Notes: a model not told the origin generated them from the sequence alone. A stretch of DNA of 64,000 nt from Sphingobacteriales bacterium (GCA_016711295.1 JADJTE010000006.1:124001-188000); one strand, 5' to 3'. Positions 36,634-46,565 are shown, counted from the first letter of the stretch. Made by a program: numbers and translations.

Positions 36634-36990
36634 ATGACACCTTGGATTATCCTAAGCGATGCCGCCCAAATTGATGAATTGGTACAACGCTCTTACCAAA
36701 CGCCCTGCTTGATTTTTAAACACAGTACGCGCTGTTCTATCAGCAGAGCTGCCCAAAACCGTTTGGAACAAAAATGGAACTTCGCAGCCGACGAACTTTC
36801 GCCCTATTATCTCGACCTATTGCAATACCGCCCCTTGTCGAATCATATCGCCGAGCAACTTGACGTGCGCCACGAATCGCCCCAAGTATTGCTCATCGTC
36901 AATGGTAAATGTGTGTATGACAATTCGCACAATGCCATCTCGGTAGCCGACCTCGCCGCCGCGCTCGATATTAATCCCGTAGAGGCATAA
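36634..36990 (+). CDS. ytxJ: YtxJ-like monothiol bacilliredoxin
   Basis: A 118-residue thioredoxin-fold protein of the YtxJ/DUF2847 family. The start MTPWIILSDAAQID is chosen because the family begins here; the upstream in-frame stretch from 36334 is unlike protein. The single active Cys34 lies in IFKHSTRCSISRAA, and the cis-Pro is in HESPQVLLI. In Bacillus and Bacteroidota YtxJ is linked to the bacillithiol system, removing mixed disulfides. It is 11 bases ahead of the rRNA methyltransferase gene and probably in one transcript with it. Confidence 0.9.
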   Translation: MTPWIILSDAAQIDELVQRSYQTPCLIFKHSTRCSISRAAQNRLEQKWNFAADELSPYYLDLLQYRPLSNHIAEQLDVRHESPQVLLIVNGKCVYDNSHNAISVADLAAALDINPVEA

Positions 36991-37001
36991 CATAGCCCAC
37001 T

Positions 37002-38402
37002 ATGCCCGCACCAAGCGACGCAATAGCCCACCTACGCCACGTATTAGCAGACGAATACGAGGCGTTTGCCCAAGCACTATGCACAGTGCCTCCGGTATCG
37101 CTGCGCCTAAATGCTGCTAAATCCGCGTCGAAACCCATTTTTGCCGATACTACTCCCGTGCCTTGGTGCGCGACAGGTTTTTATTTACCCCAACGTCCCT
37201 CATTCACCTTAGACCCCCTACTGCACGCAGGCGCGTATTACGTACAAGAAGCCTCCTCTATGTTCGTAGAGCAAGCCCTACGCCAACATGCCGACTTGTC
37301 GCAAGCCTTGTCGGTATTAGACTTGTGCGCCGCGCCAGGGGGCAAAAGCACTTTATTGGTATCGCTACTAAACGCCGATAGCTGCTTGTTAGCCAACGAA
37401 ACAGTGCGCAGCCGCGCCCATATCCTAAGCGAAAATTTGGCAAAATGGGGTAGTCCTCATACCGCCGTCACTTGTAACGACCCCGCACAATTTGCCGCAC
37501 TTGCAGGTTGCTTCGATGTGTTATTGTGCGACGCACCCTGTTCGGGCGAGGGAATGTTTCGCAAAACCCCCGAAGCCGCAGGCGAATGGTCTATGGCTAA
37601 TGTGCAGCTATGTGCCAAACGCCAAAGCCGCATCTTGGCTGATGCCGCCAACTTGCTGGACGAAGGCGGCTTGATGGTGTATAGCACATGTACGTTTAAC
37701 CCAATCGAAAACGAAGAACAAGTAGCGTGCTTGCTTCAACATACCCATTTCGACTATGTTAGCCTGCGCCTCGACCTTGCCCATTTTCCGCAAGTTGTCG
37801 AAACATGCCAAACCCTGCCCAACGGAAAAATTGCCTACGGCTATCGCTTTTACCCGCACCGAATTGAAGGCGAAGGACTGTTTATAGCTTGCTTGCGCCG
37901 CCAAGACCACCCTACTACTCCCCAACGCACTACCAAGCCACATAGGCCCGACAAAAATAGGGCGGTCAATGCCAAAGAACGCCAAGCACTATCGGCGTGG
38001 CTCGACCAACCCAAGGATTTTGAATATATCCAACACCTCGGCGAATATTATGCACTGCCCCATGCCCTATGGACGCGATGGCGCAAATGGGCAAATAACC
38101 CCTTGCTATATTGGCTCAATATGGGCGTAAAATTGGGCAAGCTGAACGGCAATAACTTAATTCCCGCACCCGAATTGGCACTTAGCACCGCTCTGTCGCC
38201 CCATATTAATACCATAGCACTGAGCCACGAACAAGCCTTATCGTACCTACGCAAAGAGGAAATAAACGGACACTTGCCAACAACAAGCAATACTTGGGCG
38301 GCGGTAGCGTATGAAGGTCTGTGCTTGGGTTGGGTAAAAATACTACAAGGAAGGCTCAACAACCATTACCCAAAAGAATGGCGCATCAGAATGAACTCCT
38401 GA
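37002..38402 (+). CDS. RsmF/NOL1-type RNA cytosine-C5-methyltransferase
   Basis: A 466-residue SAM-dependent m5C methyltransferase of the NOL1/NOP2/Sun family. The SAM loop VLDLCAAPGGKSTLL, motif IV DAPCSGEGMFRK with Cys180, and motif VI YSTCTFNPIENE with the catalytic Cys230 are intact. The C-terminal third (from about residue 300) matches the RsmF-type PUA-like extension (QHLGEYYALPHALW ... LGWVKILQGRLNNHYPKEWR). Substrate is expected to be 16S rRNA. Frame intact; prfA follows with its own promoter. Confidence 0.92.
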   Translation: MPAPSDAIAHLRHVLADEYEAFAQALCTVPPVSLRLNAAKSASKPIFADTTPVPWCATGFYLPQRPSFTLDPLLHAGAYYVQEASSMFVEQALRQHADLSQALSVLDLCAAPGGKSTLLVSLLNADSCLLANETVRSRAHILSENLAKWGSPHTAVTCNDPAQFAALAGCFDVLLCDAPCSGEGMFRKTPEAAGEWSMANVQLCAKRQSRILADAANLLDEGGLMVYSTCTFNPIENEEQVACLLQHTHFDYVSLRLDLAHFPQVVETCQTLPNGKIAYGYRFYPHRIEGEGLFIACLRRQDHPTTPQRTTKPHRPDKNRAVNAKERQALSAWLDQPKDFEYIQHLGEYYALPHALWTRWRKWANNPLLYWLNMGVKLGKLNGNNLIPAPELALSTALSPHINTIALSHEQALSYLRKEEINGHLPTTSNTWAAVAYEGLCLGWVKILQGRLNNHYPKEWRIRMNS

Positions 38403-38461
38403 TAAGACGAGACCCCAAAGCAACAGCAGGCGCACAGCGTACAAATATCGTTTTTTTTGCC

Positions 38462-38469
38462 TACCTTTG
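38462..38469 (+). promoter_or_regulatory. prfA promoter -7 element
   Basis: TACCTTTG, 25 bases before the prfA start codon, with a T8 run just upstream. Confidence 0.65.
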
Positions 38470-38493
38470 TGGGCTAAAAAACACACATTTGCC

Positions 38494-39138
38494 ATGTTAG
38501 ATAAACTCGAAGCTATTCGGTTTAAGTGGGATAATATCGCCGAACAACTCAACGACCCCGATGCCGTATCGGACATAAAACGCTATACCAAATTGAGCAA
38601 AGAATATAAAAATTTGCAACCCATAGCCGAAATGTACGACCGCTACAAAAAATTGCTGCACGACATAGAGTCTGCTAAACAATTGCTATATACTGAAAAA
38701 GACGAAGAATTTCGCGACCTCATCAAAACAGAATTGGACGATTTGACCACAGAATTGCCCGATGTAGAAGAAGAAATCCGCCAAATGTTAGTGCCCAAAG
38801 ACCCCGACGACGAGCGCAATGCCGTGTTGGAAATACGTGCGGGCACAGGTGGCGATGAAGCGGGCATTTTTGCAGGCGATTTGTTTCGCATGTACACGCG
38901 TTTTTGCGAGGGCAAAGGTTGGCAGGTCGCTATACTAAGCGAAAGCGAAAATGCAGCGGGCGGCTTCAAAGAAATAGTTGCCGAAGTGACAGGCAACGGC
39001 GTATATGGCGAACTCAAATACGAATCGGGCGTACACCGCGTACAGCGCGTGCCCGACACCGAATCGCAGGGGCGCGTACATACCTCCGCCGCTACCGTAG
39101 CTATATTGCCCGAAGCCGACGACGAGGTAGAAAGATAG
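38494..39138 (+). CDS. prfA: Peptide chain release factor 1, part before in-frame UAG
   Basis: RF1 releases finished peptides at UAA and UAG. Start MLDKLEAIRFKWDNI fits the family. This 214-residue part covers the helical domain 1 (to about residue 100) and the stop-recognition domain: RAGTGGDEAGIFAGDLFRMY and GVHRVQRVPDTESQGRVHTS with the PxT codon-reading tripeptide (here PDT). After DDEVER comes TAG at 39136-39138, directly followed in the same frame by INPGELKVDTYRSSGAGGQHV. The fragment alone lacks the GGQ motif and could not release peptides. Confidence 0.93.
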   Translation: MLDKLEAIRFKWDNIAEQLNDPDAVSDIKRYTKLSKEYKNLQPIAEMYDRYKKLLHDIESAKQLLYTEKDEEFRDLIKTELDDLTTELPDVEEEIRQMLVPKDPDDERNAVLEIRAGTGGDEAGIFAGDLFRMYTRFCEGKGWQVAILSESENAAGGFKEIVAEVTGNGVYGELKYESGVHRVQRVPDTESQGRVHTSAATVAILPEADDEVER

Positions 39139-39153
39139 ATCAATCCCGGCGAG

Positions 39154-39570
39154 TTGAAAGTCGATACTTACCGCTCGTCGGGAGCAGGTGGGCAGCACGT
39201 CAATAAAACCGAATCGGCTATCCGCATCACCCACCTACCATCGGGCATTGTAGTAGAATGCCAACGCGAAAGGTCGCAAATACAAAACCGCGAAGTGGCA
39301 ATGACCATGCTGCGCACCAAATTGTATGAGCGAGAATACCAAAAACGCATGGACGAAGTAGCGTCTAAGCGCAAAACCCTCGTATCGACTGGCGACCGAA
39401 GCGCCAAAATACGCACCTATAATTACCCACAAGGGCGCGTAACCGACCACCGCATCGGGCTAACGCTCTACAATTTGGCAACTATCATGGACGGCGACTT
39501 GCAGCATATCATCAATAGCCTGCAAACTGCCGAAAATACCGAAAAACTAAAAACCGAAACCGTAGCATAG
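39154..39570 (+). CDS. prfA: Peptide chain release factor 1, GGQ-containing part
   Basis: C-terminal part of prfA, in the same frame as the N-terminal part (open from 39139). It carries the catalytic SSGAGGQHVNKTES loop, whose GGQ contacts the ribosomal peptidyl-transferase centre, and the RF1 tail STGDRSAKIRTYNYPQGRVTDHRIGLTLYNL. The methionine at 39154 is internal. Total length with the UAG read through would be 359 residues, normal for RF1. The gene's final stop is also UAG. Either a T-for-G type base error or genuine readthrough is needed for function. Confidence 0.92.
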   Translation: MKVDTYRSSGAGGQHVNKTESAIRITHLPSGIVVECQRERSQIQNREVAMTMLRTKLYEREYQKRMDEVASKRKTLVSTGDRSAKIRTYNYPQGRVTDHRIGLTLYNLATIMDGDLQHIINSLQTAENTEKLKTETVA

Positions 39571-39693
39571 CTATTGCCCTTTTTGAGCCTAAAAACTGCT
39601 ATGCGGTAGGCACAAAATAGCGGGTAGCACAGTATCTATTGCTCTGCTGCACGATTTTTTTTTTTTGACCCATACAAACAAACAAACCCTATT

Positions 39694-40494
39694 TTGAAAA
39701 AGACACGCCTCGCCGACGACACAGAGGTATTTTGCCTCCAAGCCACCGAAGCAAAAATGCTCGATTATCACATCAAAGGCTATCTAACGCCGCCCATCGC
39801 GCTACAAAACGGTTATACTGTGTTTGATATAGGGGCAAATGTGGGCATTATGGGCATCCGCCTATTACAACAATATCCCGACAGCAAAATTTATGCTTTC
39901 GAGCCAATCCCGCCTACCTACGATGTGTTAGCAGCAAATGCCCGCATGATGGGCGAACATCGCTATCGCGCCCTACCTTATGGCGTATCTAACGAGAACG
40001 GAAACGCCGTTTTTTCGTATTTTCCCAATAGCCCCGCCTTATCTACTGCGCACCCCGAAGAATGGGACAAAAACCCCGATAACCTCGCCGAAGCCGTAGC
40101 AGGCAATGTACGCCAAGCACCACCCGAATTTTGGTGGGCGCGATTTATTCCCTCATTCCTATTCAAATGGTTTGCCAAAATAATGCGCATGGGCGAACAA
40201 AAATTTACCTGCCAACTGCGCACCGTATCCGCCATTATTGCCGAGTATGGCATCGAAAAAATAAACCTACTCAAAATTGACTGCGAAGGAGCCGAATTAG
40301 CCGTTTTGCAGGGCATCAAACCCGAAGACTGGCAACGAATAGAACAAGTAGTTGCCGAAGTATACGACATTGACGGGCGGCTCGAACAAGTAACCCAACT
40401 CTGCCGACAATACGGGCTCAATAACCTAAAAGTAGAAAAAGATACTATGATGGGCAACGCACCTCTTTATAACGTATTCGCAAGCAAAATATGA
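39694..40494 (+). CDS. FkbM-family methyltransferase
   Basis: A 266-residue SAM methyltransferase. FkbM signatures: YTVFDIGANVGIMGIRLLQQ (SAM loop), KIYAFEPIPPTYDVL, and INLLKIDCEGAELAVLQGI. Between residues 110 and 170 lies an insertion with a WWARFIPSFLFKWF segment. The likely initiator is TTG (39694) before KKTRLADDTEVFC; no ATG precedes the conserved start. FkbM enzymes O-methylate sugars or natural-product hydroxyls; no biosynthetic cluster is present here. A run of T at 39653-39665 precedes it. Confidence 0.85.
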   Translation: MKKTRLADDTEVFCLQATEAKMLDYHIKGYLTPPIALQNGYTVFDIGANVGIMGIRLLQQYPDSKIYAFEPIPPTYDVLAANARMMGEHRYRALPYGVSNENGNAVFSYFPNSPALSTAHPEEWDKNPDNLAEAVAGNVRQAPPEFWWARFIPSFLFKWFAKIMRMGEQKFTCQLRTVSAIIAEYGIEKINLLKIDCEGAELAVLQGIKPEDWQRIEQVVAEVYDIDGRLEQVTQLCRQYGLNNLKVEKDTMMGNAPLYNVFASKI

Positions 40495-40675
40495 TTTTTT
40501 TCGCCGATTTAATTCGAGCAGTGAATATGGTTTTTGAGGGCTGCTCAAGTTAGATGAAACGAAAGCAGAAAAGTGGCATCAGACGCGAAAAACGCACTCA
40601 CGCCAACCACTACCAAACCCACCTACAGAGCATCATCCCGCATCCAAATAACACACAACTAAAAAATAAAACAAA

Positions 40676-41237
40676 ATGGACAATATCATCTAACTAAAAA
40701 TTACACTCCAATGGACAAAACCTCCAATTTGGAGACGAGTACTCGTTGACAAGTCAACAACTTTTGAACAACTCCATTACATCATTCAAACAGCAATGGG
40801 CTGGTCAAATTCTCATCTTCACGAGTTCGATGTTAATGGTTACAGAATTGCCGTGCCATACGAAGAATTTGACGATGGCTTCGACGACGAATCTATTGAC
40901 GCTTCAACTGTAAGCATAGACAAGTTCGTCACAGAAGCGAAAAGCGCGTTTCGCTATACCTACGATTTTGGAGACGGTTGGGAACATAAAATAGTCGTGA
41001 AAAATTTTTACCACAAGACGCAAAATAAAATACCCTATTTGTATAGGCGGAAAATTAAATTGCCCACCCGAAGACTGCGGCGGAGTTCCTGGCTTCTACG
41101 AGTTGCTTGAGATACTCGGCAACAAGAAACACCCCGACCGGAAGGAAATGTTAGAGTGGCTTGGCTACCAATATGATGCCGAATATTTTGATAAAGACGA
41201 AATTAACCAAGAATTAGCCGCGCTACGCAGTTCCTAA
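40676..41237 (+). pseudogene. Broken pRiA4b ORF-3-like protein gene
   Basis: A homologue of the plasmid pRiA4b ORF-3 family (function unknown, about 185 residues). Translation from 40676 gives MDNII, an in-frame TAA, then LKITLQWTKPPIWRRVLV, TFEQLHYIIQTAMGWSNSHLHEF and FRYTYDFGDGWEHKIVV. After IPY near 41038 the frame shifts and the expected end GGKLNCPPEDCGGVPGFYEL ... MLEWLGYQYDAEYFD continues to a stop at 41237. One stop plus one frameshift make it non-functional as written. Confidence 0.8.
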
Positions 41238-41376
41238 AAGTGCTAAAAAAAATCTATGGGCAACCAATGACAAGTAAAGTTGCTGCCAACCGCGGGTTTC
41301 GTGGCAGGCGGGCGGGCTGTTGCTTTGTGTTCCTATGAAACTTTGTCCATAAATTGCCCTCCAAACCGATAACGGT

Positions 41377-43080
41377 CTAATATCGCAAGATTTGTATGCC
41401 TATTCGCGCAGCATTGGGTTGGTATTGGTTAAAATCCTGCACCAACACATTGCCGTCCAAATTATTGTCGGCAGCTAAGTATTGGTTCATTTGAGCCATT
41501 TGGCTGCTCAATACCTGAAAATCGGCTACTGTCACTACACCATTTGCTGTCATATCGCCCGCTGCCATGCCGTAGGTATTGGTGGCTATCCATGCTAATT
41601 GCCCTGTATTGCCCATCACATTATCCGCCGCGCTTAGGTCTATCGTTAGGCTGTTGCTGATAGATGGTGCTATTGCCGAAGCAATTGCCAAGTGGTTGCG
41701 GTGGCGCACAGCGATATGATAGTTTGCCGCTGCCGATAGCTGATAGAATCGAACGCCCGCCGTGCCGTCTATATCCTTTACTGTGCCGTTTTGGGTCAGC
41801 AAGGCAGCACGACGCTCGGCTACGACCGTTGTATTGCTCGCCAAACGCGCTTCGACCAATACCCAATCCACTACATCGGGCGGCATAGTGGGCACTGCCT
41901 CCTGCCCATTATAATTCCAAGGGCTTCCGCCGTAGGGTTGCGATAGGGGCAATAGCTGCTGCGTATTCAGGGCGGTGGTCATCAGGGCAGCAGCGGGGTC
42001 ATACGCGCCTTGTAACCATACTTTTAACTTACAAATATATGGCGTTGGGGTGCTAAAAGTCGATATATCGCTATATAAGCTAAGGGCACCGGCTGCGCAT
42101 TGGGTGGCTATGCGCCATTCGTAGTCTGTATCATCGGTTAATCCGCTTAGGGTATAGGTAGTATTGGAGGTCGTTGCGCTGTTCCAAATTGTAGCGTTGG
42201 TGGTCTTGTATTGCACCGTATAAGCCACAGCCTCCGCTACTGCCGACCACGACAGCGTAGCAACACCCGTAGCAATATTGCTGGCACTAAGCCCGCTTGG
42301 GATAGGGCAATTGACAGGCGCAGGTGTGCTGAACGCTACGGGTGGCGCACTATACAAACTACTCGACCCGCTACCGCAGAGGCTTGATATGCGCACTTGG
42401 TAATTGGTATTGCCCGCTAAGCCGCTCAATACAGCCGTATTAGTACTTACAACTATGCTTGTCCAAGCCGTAGTACCCGCCACTTGGTATTGCACTTGAT
42501 AGCCATTAGCACCCGCCGCGCTATTCCATGTTAATTGGGCTGACGTAGGCGTTAGGTTGGCAATGGTTATGCTGGTGGGTGCGCCGCAAGTTGTGCTACC
42601 CTCAATAGCAGGTGTTAGCAATATTTGTGGCGTGGGCAATGTATATCCCTGCCCACAATCGACCGATACGCGCACTTTATAGGTTGTTCCGCTTGTCAGT
42701 CCGTATATAGTGGTAGAAGTATTGGCAGTTGTTTCAAAAAACCACCAAGTTGGACCATTCACGTCTTGGTATTCTACATAATAGTTCAGGGCACCTGGCA
42801 CTGCCTCCCAAACCACCGTAGCCGATGTATTGCTTACGGTTGGGGCTACCAAAAATGCGGGCGCGGGGCAGGGTATCGTTGTAAGGGTCATAAATGTGGC
42901 AGTTGGCGAAAAATCGGTATATACGCCGCCGCAATTGCTGGCTATCATTATCTCGTAGGTCGTATTGGGCAATAAACCGCCGAGTAAGGTGGTAGCTGCG
43001 GCGGACGATATAGCTACCCAAGCACCGTTGACTGCTCGATAAAAAACCAGTAATCGGTAGCATTGCTCGTTCCTACCCAA
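41377..43080 (-). CDS. Multidomain GH18 chitinase, C-terminal part (FN3 and dockerin-like)
   Basis: C-terminal 560 residues of the chitinase gene that starts at 46565. They contain about four FN3 modules (pattern A-x-V-x-W ... Y-x-V-x-Y ... T-Y-x-L-x-G-L-x-x-x-T-x-Y-x-x-R-I) and finish with ATNTYGMAAGDMTANGVVTV ADFQVL-type repeats, DNNLDGNVLVQDFNQYQPN and IGIQILRY, a dockerin-like calcium-binding tail seen on many Bacteroidota exported proteins. The first 15 residues are out of frame; RAVNGAWVAIS joins the preceding block through the A6 run near 43047. Confidence 0.82.
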   Translation of the reverse strand: MGRNEQCYRLLVFYRAVNGAWVAISSAAATTLLGGLLPNTTYEIMIASNCGGVYTDFSPTATFMTLTTIPCPAPAFLVAPTVSNTSATVVWEAVPGALNYYVEYQDVNGPTWWFFETTANTSTTIYGLTSGTTYKVRVSVDCGQGYTLPTPQILLTPAIEGSTTCGAPTSITIANLTPTSAQLTWNSAAGANGYQVQYQVAGTTAWTSIVVSTNTAVLSGLAGNTNYQVRISSLCGSGSSSLYSAPPVAFSTPAPVNCPIPSGLSASNIATGVATLSWSAVAEAVAYTVQYKTTNATIWNSATTSNTTYTLSGLTDDTDYEWRIATQCAAGALSLYSDISTFSTPTPYICKLKVWLQGAYDPAAALMTTALNTQQLLPLSQPYGGSPWNYNGQEAVPTMPPDVVDWVLVEARLASNTTVVAERRAALLTQNGTVKDIDGTAGVRFYQLSAAANYHIAVRHRNHLAIASAIAPSISNSLTIDLSAADNVMGNTGQLAWIATNTYGMAAGDMTANGVVTVADFQVLSSQMAQMNQYLAADNNLDGNVLVQDFNQYQPNAARIGIQILRY

Positions 43081-46000
43081 GTAATTTGGGCACTATTTTC
43101 GGTGATATTGCTCGCCGTTATATTGCTCGGTACGGTACAGGTGCCCGTATTATTGCCCGTATTACCTCCGCCGCCGCCTGTGCCATTGGCGCAGCCGTAG
43201 GTAGTTTTGATTTGTTCGGTAGGGTCGTCTAAGGGCAACAAGAGCATCAGTGCGTTCAGCACTTGCCCAAATTCGTAGCGGAACGAGATGCTCGCCCCTC
43301 CATTGATGCCATTAAAAGTTGTTTGTATATTATTGCGCACTGCTACGCTGTCTATGTCGGGATAGAGCGGGAAAATGCGCGTTAGGTAATGGCTCACATC
43401 GCTCCAAGCAATAGGTTCGTCGTAATAATTTTTGAAATAATTATAAGGCTGTCCCGTAGCAGTATTAGTTGCCGTCAAGGTAGGATTAATGGCGGCGGCT
43501 TGGTCGCCCAATACCTGCGTATAGTTGCTTATTTTCTCGGCATGGTCTTTGGCTACCTCATGATTAAAAATGGTCAATAAATCGGGGGCTGCTAAGGCAG
43601 AGTCGCGCAGGGTATAAAATATATCACTCACTAAGGTACTCCACAATCCTCTATTATACGCGCCCGAAATAGCTTTTACTCCTGCCATAGGGTCGGTGGC
43701 ATTGTCAAAAAAATCGAGTGGGTCCCAGTCTTTATTGACCTCTAACCAACGCACCGTAAATATATCATAGTAGGCTTTGCCCAAGGCAGCGGTCTCGAAA
43801 TGATTGCCGCCTATGATACTGGGGTGCGCTGCTGTCGGAAATCGGTTGGGGTACATGCCGTTGAGTTCTGCATAGGCAGAGGGCGGCGGTTCTATCTGAA
43901 AACAACCGTCATTGGTCGATGCCGATTGGAAGGCAAGCGGATAGGGGTCGTCGCTATCGGTTTGTAGGGCGTTGTCGCAGCCCCCAAAGCTCTCTTTGAG
44001 CGGCGTAGCCCAAAACGTATTGATGGGCAGAATACCTGTATCAATGACATTGGCAAATACCTGCGAGGCGTGCGCTATTGCCATTGCCCACGATTTGCGG
44101 TTGTTTGGTATTTCGGCATCCGAACTAACACCCCAAACAGGATACAAACGCGCTTCGCCGATGCGGATTTCGTTAATGGGGCGCAGCGTGGCAACAGTGG
44201 GATAGTAGGTAGCGGGGCGCGAGGGGCAACCGCCGCTGCCCAAAGTAGCTACATTGAGGCTACGTACAGCCCCCGTACAACCTTCAAGTGTAGTTTCGGT
44301 AACGCTAATTACGCCGCCCAAGGTGCCAAAATTGACCGATATTTGCGCCGTACCCTGCCCCGATGCAATGCTTGCTCCTACGGGCACTGTCCAATTATAG
44401 GTTGAGGTAGGCGTAGGTGATACGCTATATATCTGTGCCGTAGCATTTTCGGCAACAGACGTATTACCGTTGATAGCTCCTGTAAGCGGTGCAACGGTTA
44501 GCGTAATGGCGTCAGATGCCGTACAGCCCGCCGCATTGGTGACAATAACGGTATAAGTAGTAGTAGTAGTAGGCGCGGCTATGGGATTGGCTATGGCGGC
44601 ATCGCTCAAACCGATGGTAGGTTGCCATGCGTAGCTATCGATTGCGCCCGCCGTAGCAGTTGCCGACAATTGTAAGCTATTGCCAAAACAAAGGATTTGG
44701 TCGGTAGGGACGCTAACACCAAACGCGGGATATACGGTGATATAGGCGGTTTTCGTTTCGCTATCCGTACCGTAGGCATTGCCGCTCGTCAAACTCACGC
44801 TATACGTGCCCGCATTAGGGTAGCTAACCGTAGCCGATGGTGTATTGGCAATAGCAGGGTTAGCACCCATAAAAGTCCAATTCCAAGTAGTAGGTGTATT
44901 GCTCGATATGTCGTTGAAGGTGACGCTCTGCCCCGCACAAATTTGAGTAGCCGTAGTAGCTACAAAATCGGCTACGGGCGGTAGTGGCGGTGTGGTAAGG
45001 GTTAGGGTGGCGGTACTGCGGTTATTATTTTCGTTGCTCTCGGTCAATACTTGGCTGTGGTCAGCTACGGCAATCACATACCAAGTTCCTGCGGATAGAT
45101 AAGCAGGTATGCCTATGATGACTGAAAAGGGCAAAGTTCCGCCTGTTGGGGCTATACTTCCCACACTTGCGCTGGTAAGTAGCAGGTCGGTATCGAGTTC
45201 AAGAGAGGTATTGCTCGATAAATAAAAAGCTATTTCGGACGGGTTGGCTGTGGCATTGCCATTGTTATATAACGTTGTATTGAGCGATACGGTATTGCCT
45301 ACTTGAACGGTACTGGGTATTAGGCTGGGGTTAGCTACGCTTAGGTCGGGGCGCGGCAAAGCAGCATTGCAAAAAATAGCATTGAGCGTATCGGCAAGTG
45401 GCGTACTCAGGGTAGCACCATTTTGTATATAATCACCCGTGATTTCCCATATAATAATGCCGCGTGCTTGTTGGTCGGCTACAAATTGGGCTTTGATAGC
45501 TACCGATTGGGCATTGTCATACGATACAAAACGGTGTCCTGCTGCATCGGTCAAATAAGGAACTTGCGCTTGGCTGTCCCATTGAGGCGTATAGCCGCCT
45601 ATATTTGCCAAGATATTGTAGTAGAGCGGCATTCCTTCGTCCTGCCAATACGTGATATTATCGACCCCGCCGTGGGGCTGAAACAATCCATTGCAGTTTT
45701 TGAGCGAGCGTCCGTAAAAAGCCACGCCGATATTGAGTTTGTCGGCAGGTATGCCAAAGGTGGTATGGTATAGCTCGAAAGCGGCAGCCGTACTAAAATC
45801 GGGGTCGCCTTGTGCGGGGGCGTATAAGGGCGAATTGTGGTTGGCTATTGCGTCCCAAGAGCCGTAGAAATCGTAGGTCATCAGGTTGATGATGTCTAAA
45901 TATGGGTGCGCACTTGCCCAAGGCACGTTGTCGGCGACAGAAGGAGCGGCACTGACGGCGGCGGTAAGCAAAAATTGTTTGCCTATTGATGTGCCATAGT

Positions 46001-46565
46001 TGTCAATAGCCGTACGCACGTCTTGTAGAAGCAATACAAAATTGGCTCCGTCGGCGGGCGTGCCGCTATGTTCGGCAAAACCTGGATATTCCCAATCCAA
46101 ATCGATACCATCAAAGCCATAGGTTTGCAAGAGACCGACACACGATTGGGCAAAGGTGTTGCGCTTAACGGCATCGGCGGCAATGCTCGGAAAATTGTTC
46201 GATAGCGTCCAGCCGCCTATCGATATGAGTACCTTTACATTATGAGCATGTGCCTGCCCTATCAGCGAATTTTGGCTATAATGCGACGGCGGCGTAGTGC
46301 TCCAATTGATAGGACCGAGCAGTAGGTTTTCATCGCCCCAAGCATCAACACCTGCTATATTGCCATCGGTATCGGGCGCAAAAAAAGCATAGTTGATGAT
46401 GGTGTATTGGTCATAATCAATGCTCGTGGGGTTGACCAATTGCGAGCGGTCGTACCATTGCCAGCCCGGATAATAGCCCACAACCTCGCGGCAGGGTTGA
46501 GCGATGAGATGAGGGGCAAAAGAACTTACAAAAACTAAGGATAAGTATAATAGGCGCAGAAACAT
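43014..46565 (-). CDS. Multidomain GH18 chitinase, catalytic part
   Basis: A 1,183-residue N-terminal part of a secreted chitinase. Signal peptide residues 1-22 (cut before QPC). Residues 25-395 are a glycoside hydrolase family 18 barrel: REVVGYYPGWQWYDRS, KVLISIGGWTLSN and the catalytic FDGIDLDWEYPG with Glu159 as acid/base. Residues 405-520 are a CARDB module, 525-615 a PKD module (GQSVTFNDIS ... NAGTYSVSL) and 615-770 Ig-like. Residues about 780-1130 are a distinct, mostly helical domain (ESFGGCDNALQTDSDDPYPLAFQ ... GAYNRGLW) that I cannot assign with certainty; its layout recalls lysozyme-like folds. Promoter element TAATTTTG at 46611-46604. Confidence 0.88.
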   Translation of the reverse strand: MFLRLLYLSLVFVSSFAPHLIAQPCREVVGYYPGWQWYDRSQLVNPTSIDYDQYTIINYAFFAPDTDGNIAGVDAWGDENLLLGPINWSTTPPSHYSQNSLIGQAHAHNVKVLISIGGWTLSNNFPSIAADAVKRNTFAQSCVGLLQTYGFDGIDLDWEYPGFAEHSGTPADGANFVLLLQDVRTAIDNYGTSIGKQFLLTAAVSAAPSVADNVPWASAHPYLDIINLMTYDFYGSWDAIANHNSPLYAPAQGDPDFSTAAAFELYHTTFGIPADKLNIGVAFYGRSLKNCNGLFQPHGGVDNITYWQDEGMPLYYNILANIGGYTPQWDSQAQVPYLTDAAGHRFVSYDNAQSVAIKAQFVADQQARGIIIWEITGDYIQNGATLSTPLADTLNAIFCNAALPRPDLSVANPSLIPSTVQVGNTVSLNTTLYNNGNATANPSEIAFYLSSNTSLELDTDLLLTSASVGSIAPTGGTLPFSVIIGIPAYLSAGTWYVIAVADHSQVLTESNENNNRSTATLTLTTPPLPPVADFVATTATQICAGQSVTFNDISSNTPTTWNWTFMGANPAIANTPSATVSYPNAGTYSVSLTSGNAYGTDSETKTAYITVYPAFGVSVPTDQILCFGNSLQLSATATAGAIDSYAWQPTIGLSDAAIANPIAAPTTTTTYTVIVTNAAGCTASDAITLTVAPLTGAINGNTSVAENATAQIYSVSPTPTSTYNWTVPVGASIASGQGTAQISVNFGTLGGVISVTETTLEGCTGAVRSLNVATLGSGGCPSRPATYYPTVATLRPINEIRIGEARLYPVWGVSSDAEIPNNRKSWAMAIAHASQVFANVIDTGILPINTFWATPLKESFGGCDNALQTDSDDPYPLAFQSASTNDGCFQIEPPPSAYAELNGMYPNRFPTAAHPSIIGGNHFETAALGKAYYDIFTVRWLEVNKDWDPLDFFDNATDPMAGVKAISGAYNRGLWSTLVSDIFYTLRDSALAAPDLLTIFNHEVAKDHAEKISNYTQVLGDQAAAINPTLTATNTATGQPYNYFKNYYDEPIAWSDVSHYLTRIFPLYPDIDSVAVRNNIQTTFNGINGGASISFRYEFGQVLNALMLLLPLDDPTEQIKTTYGCANGTGGGGGNTGNNTGTCTVPSNITASNITENSAQITWVGTSNATDYWFFIEQSTVLG

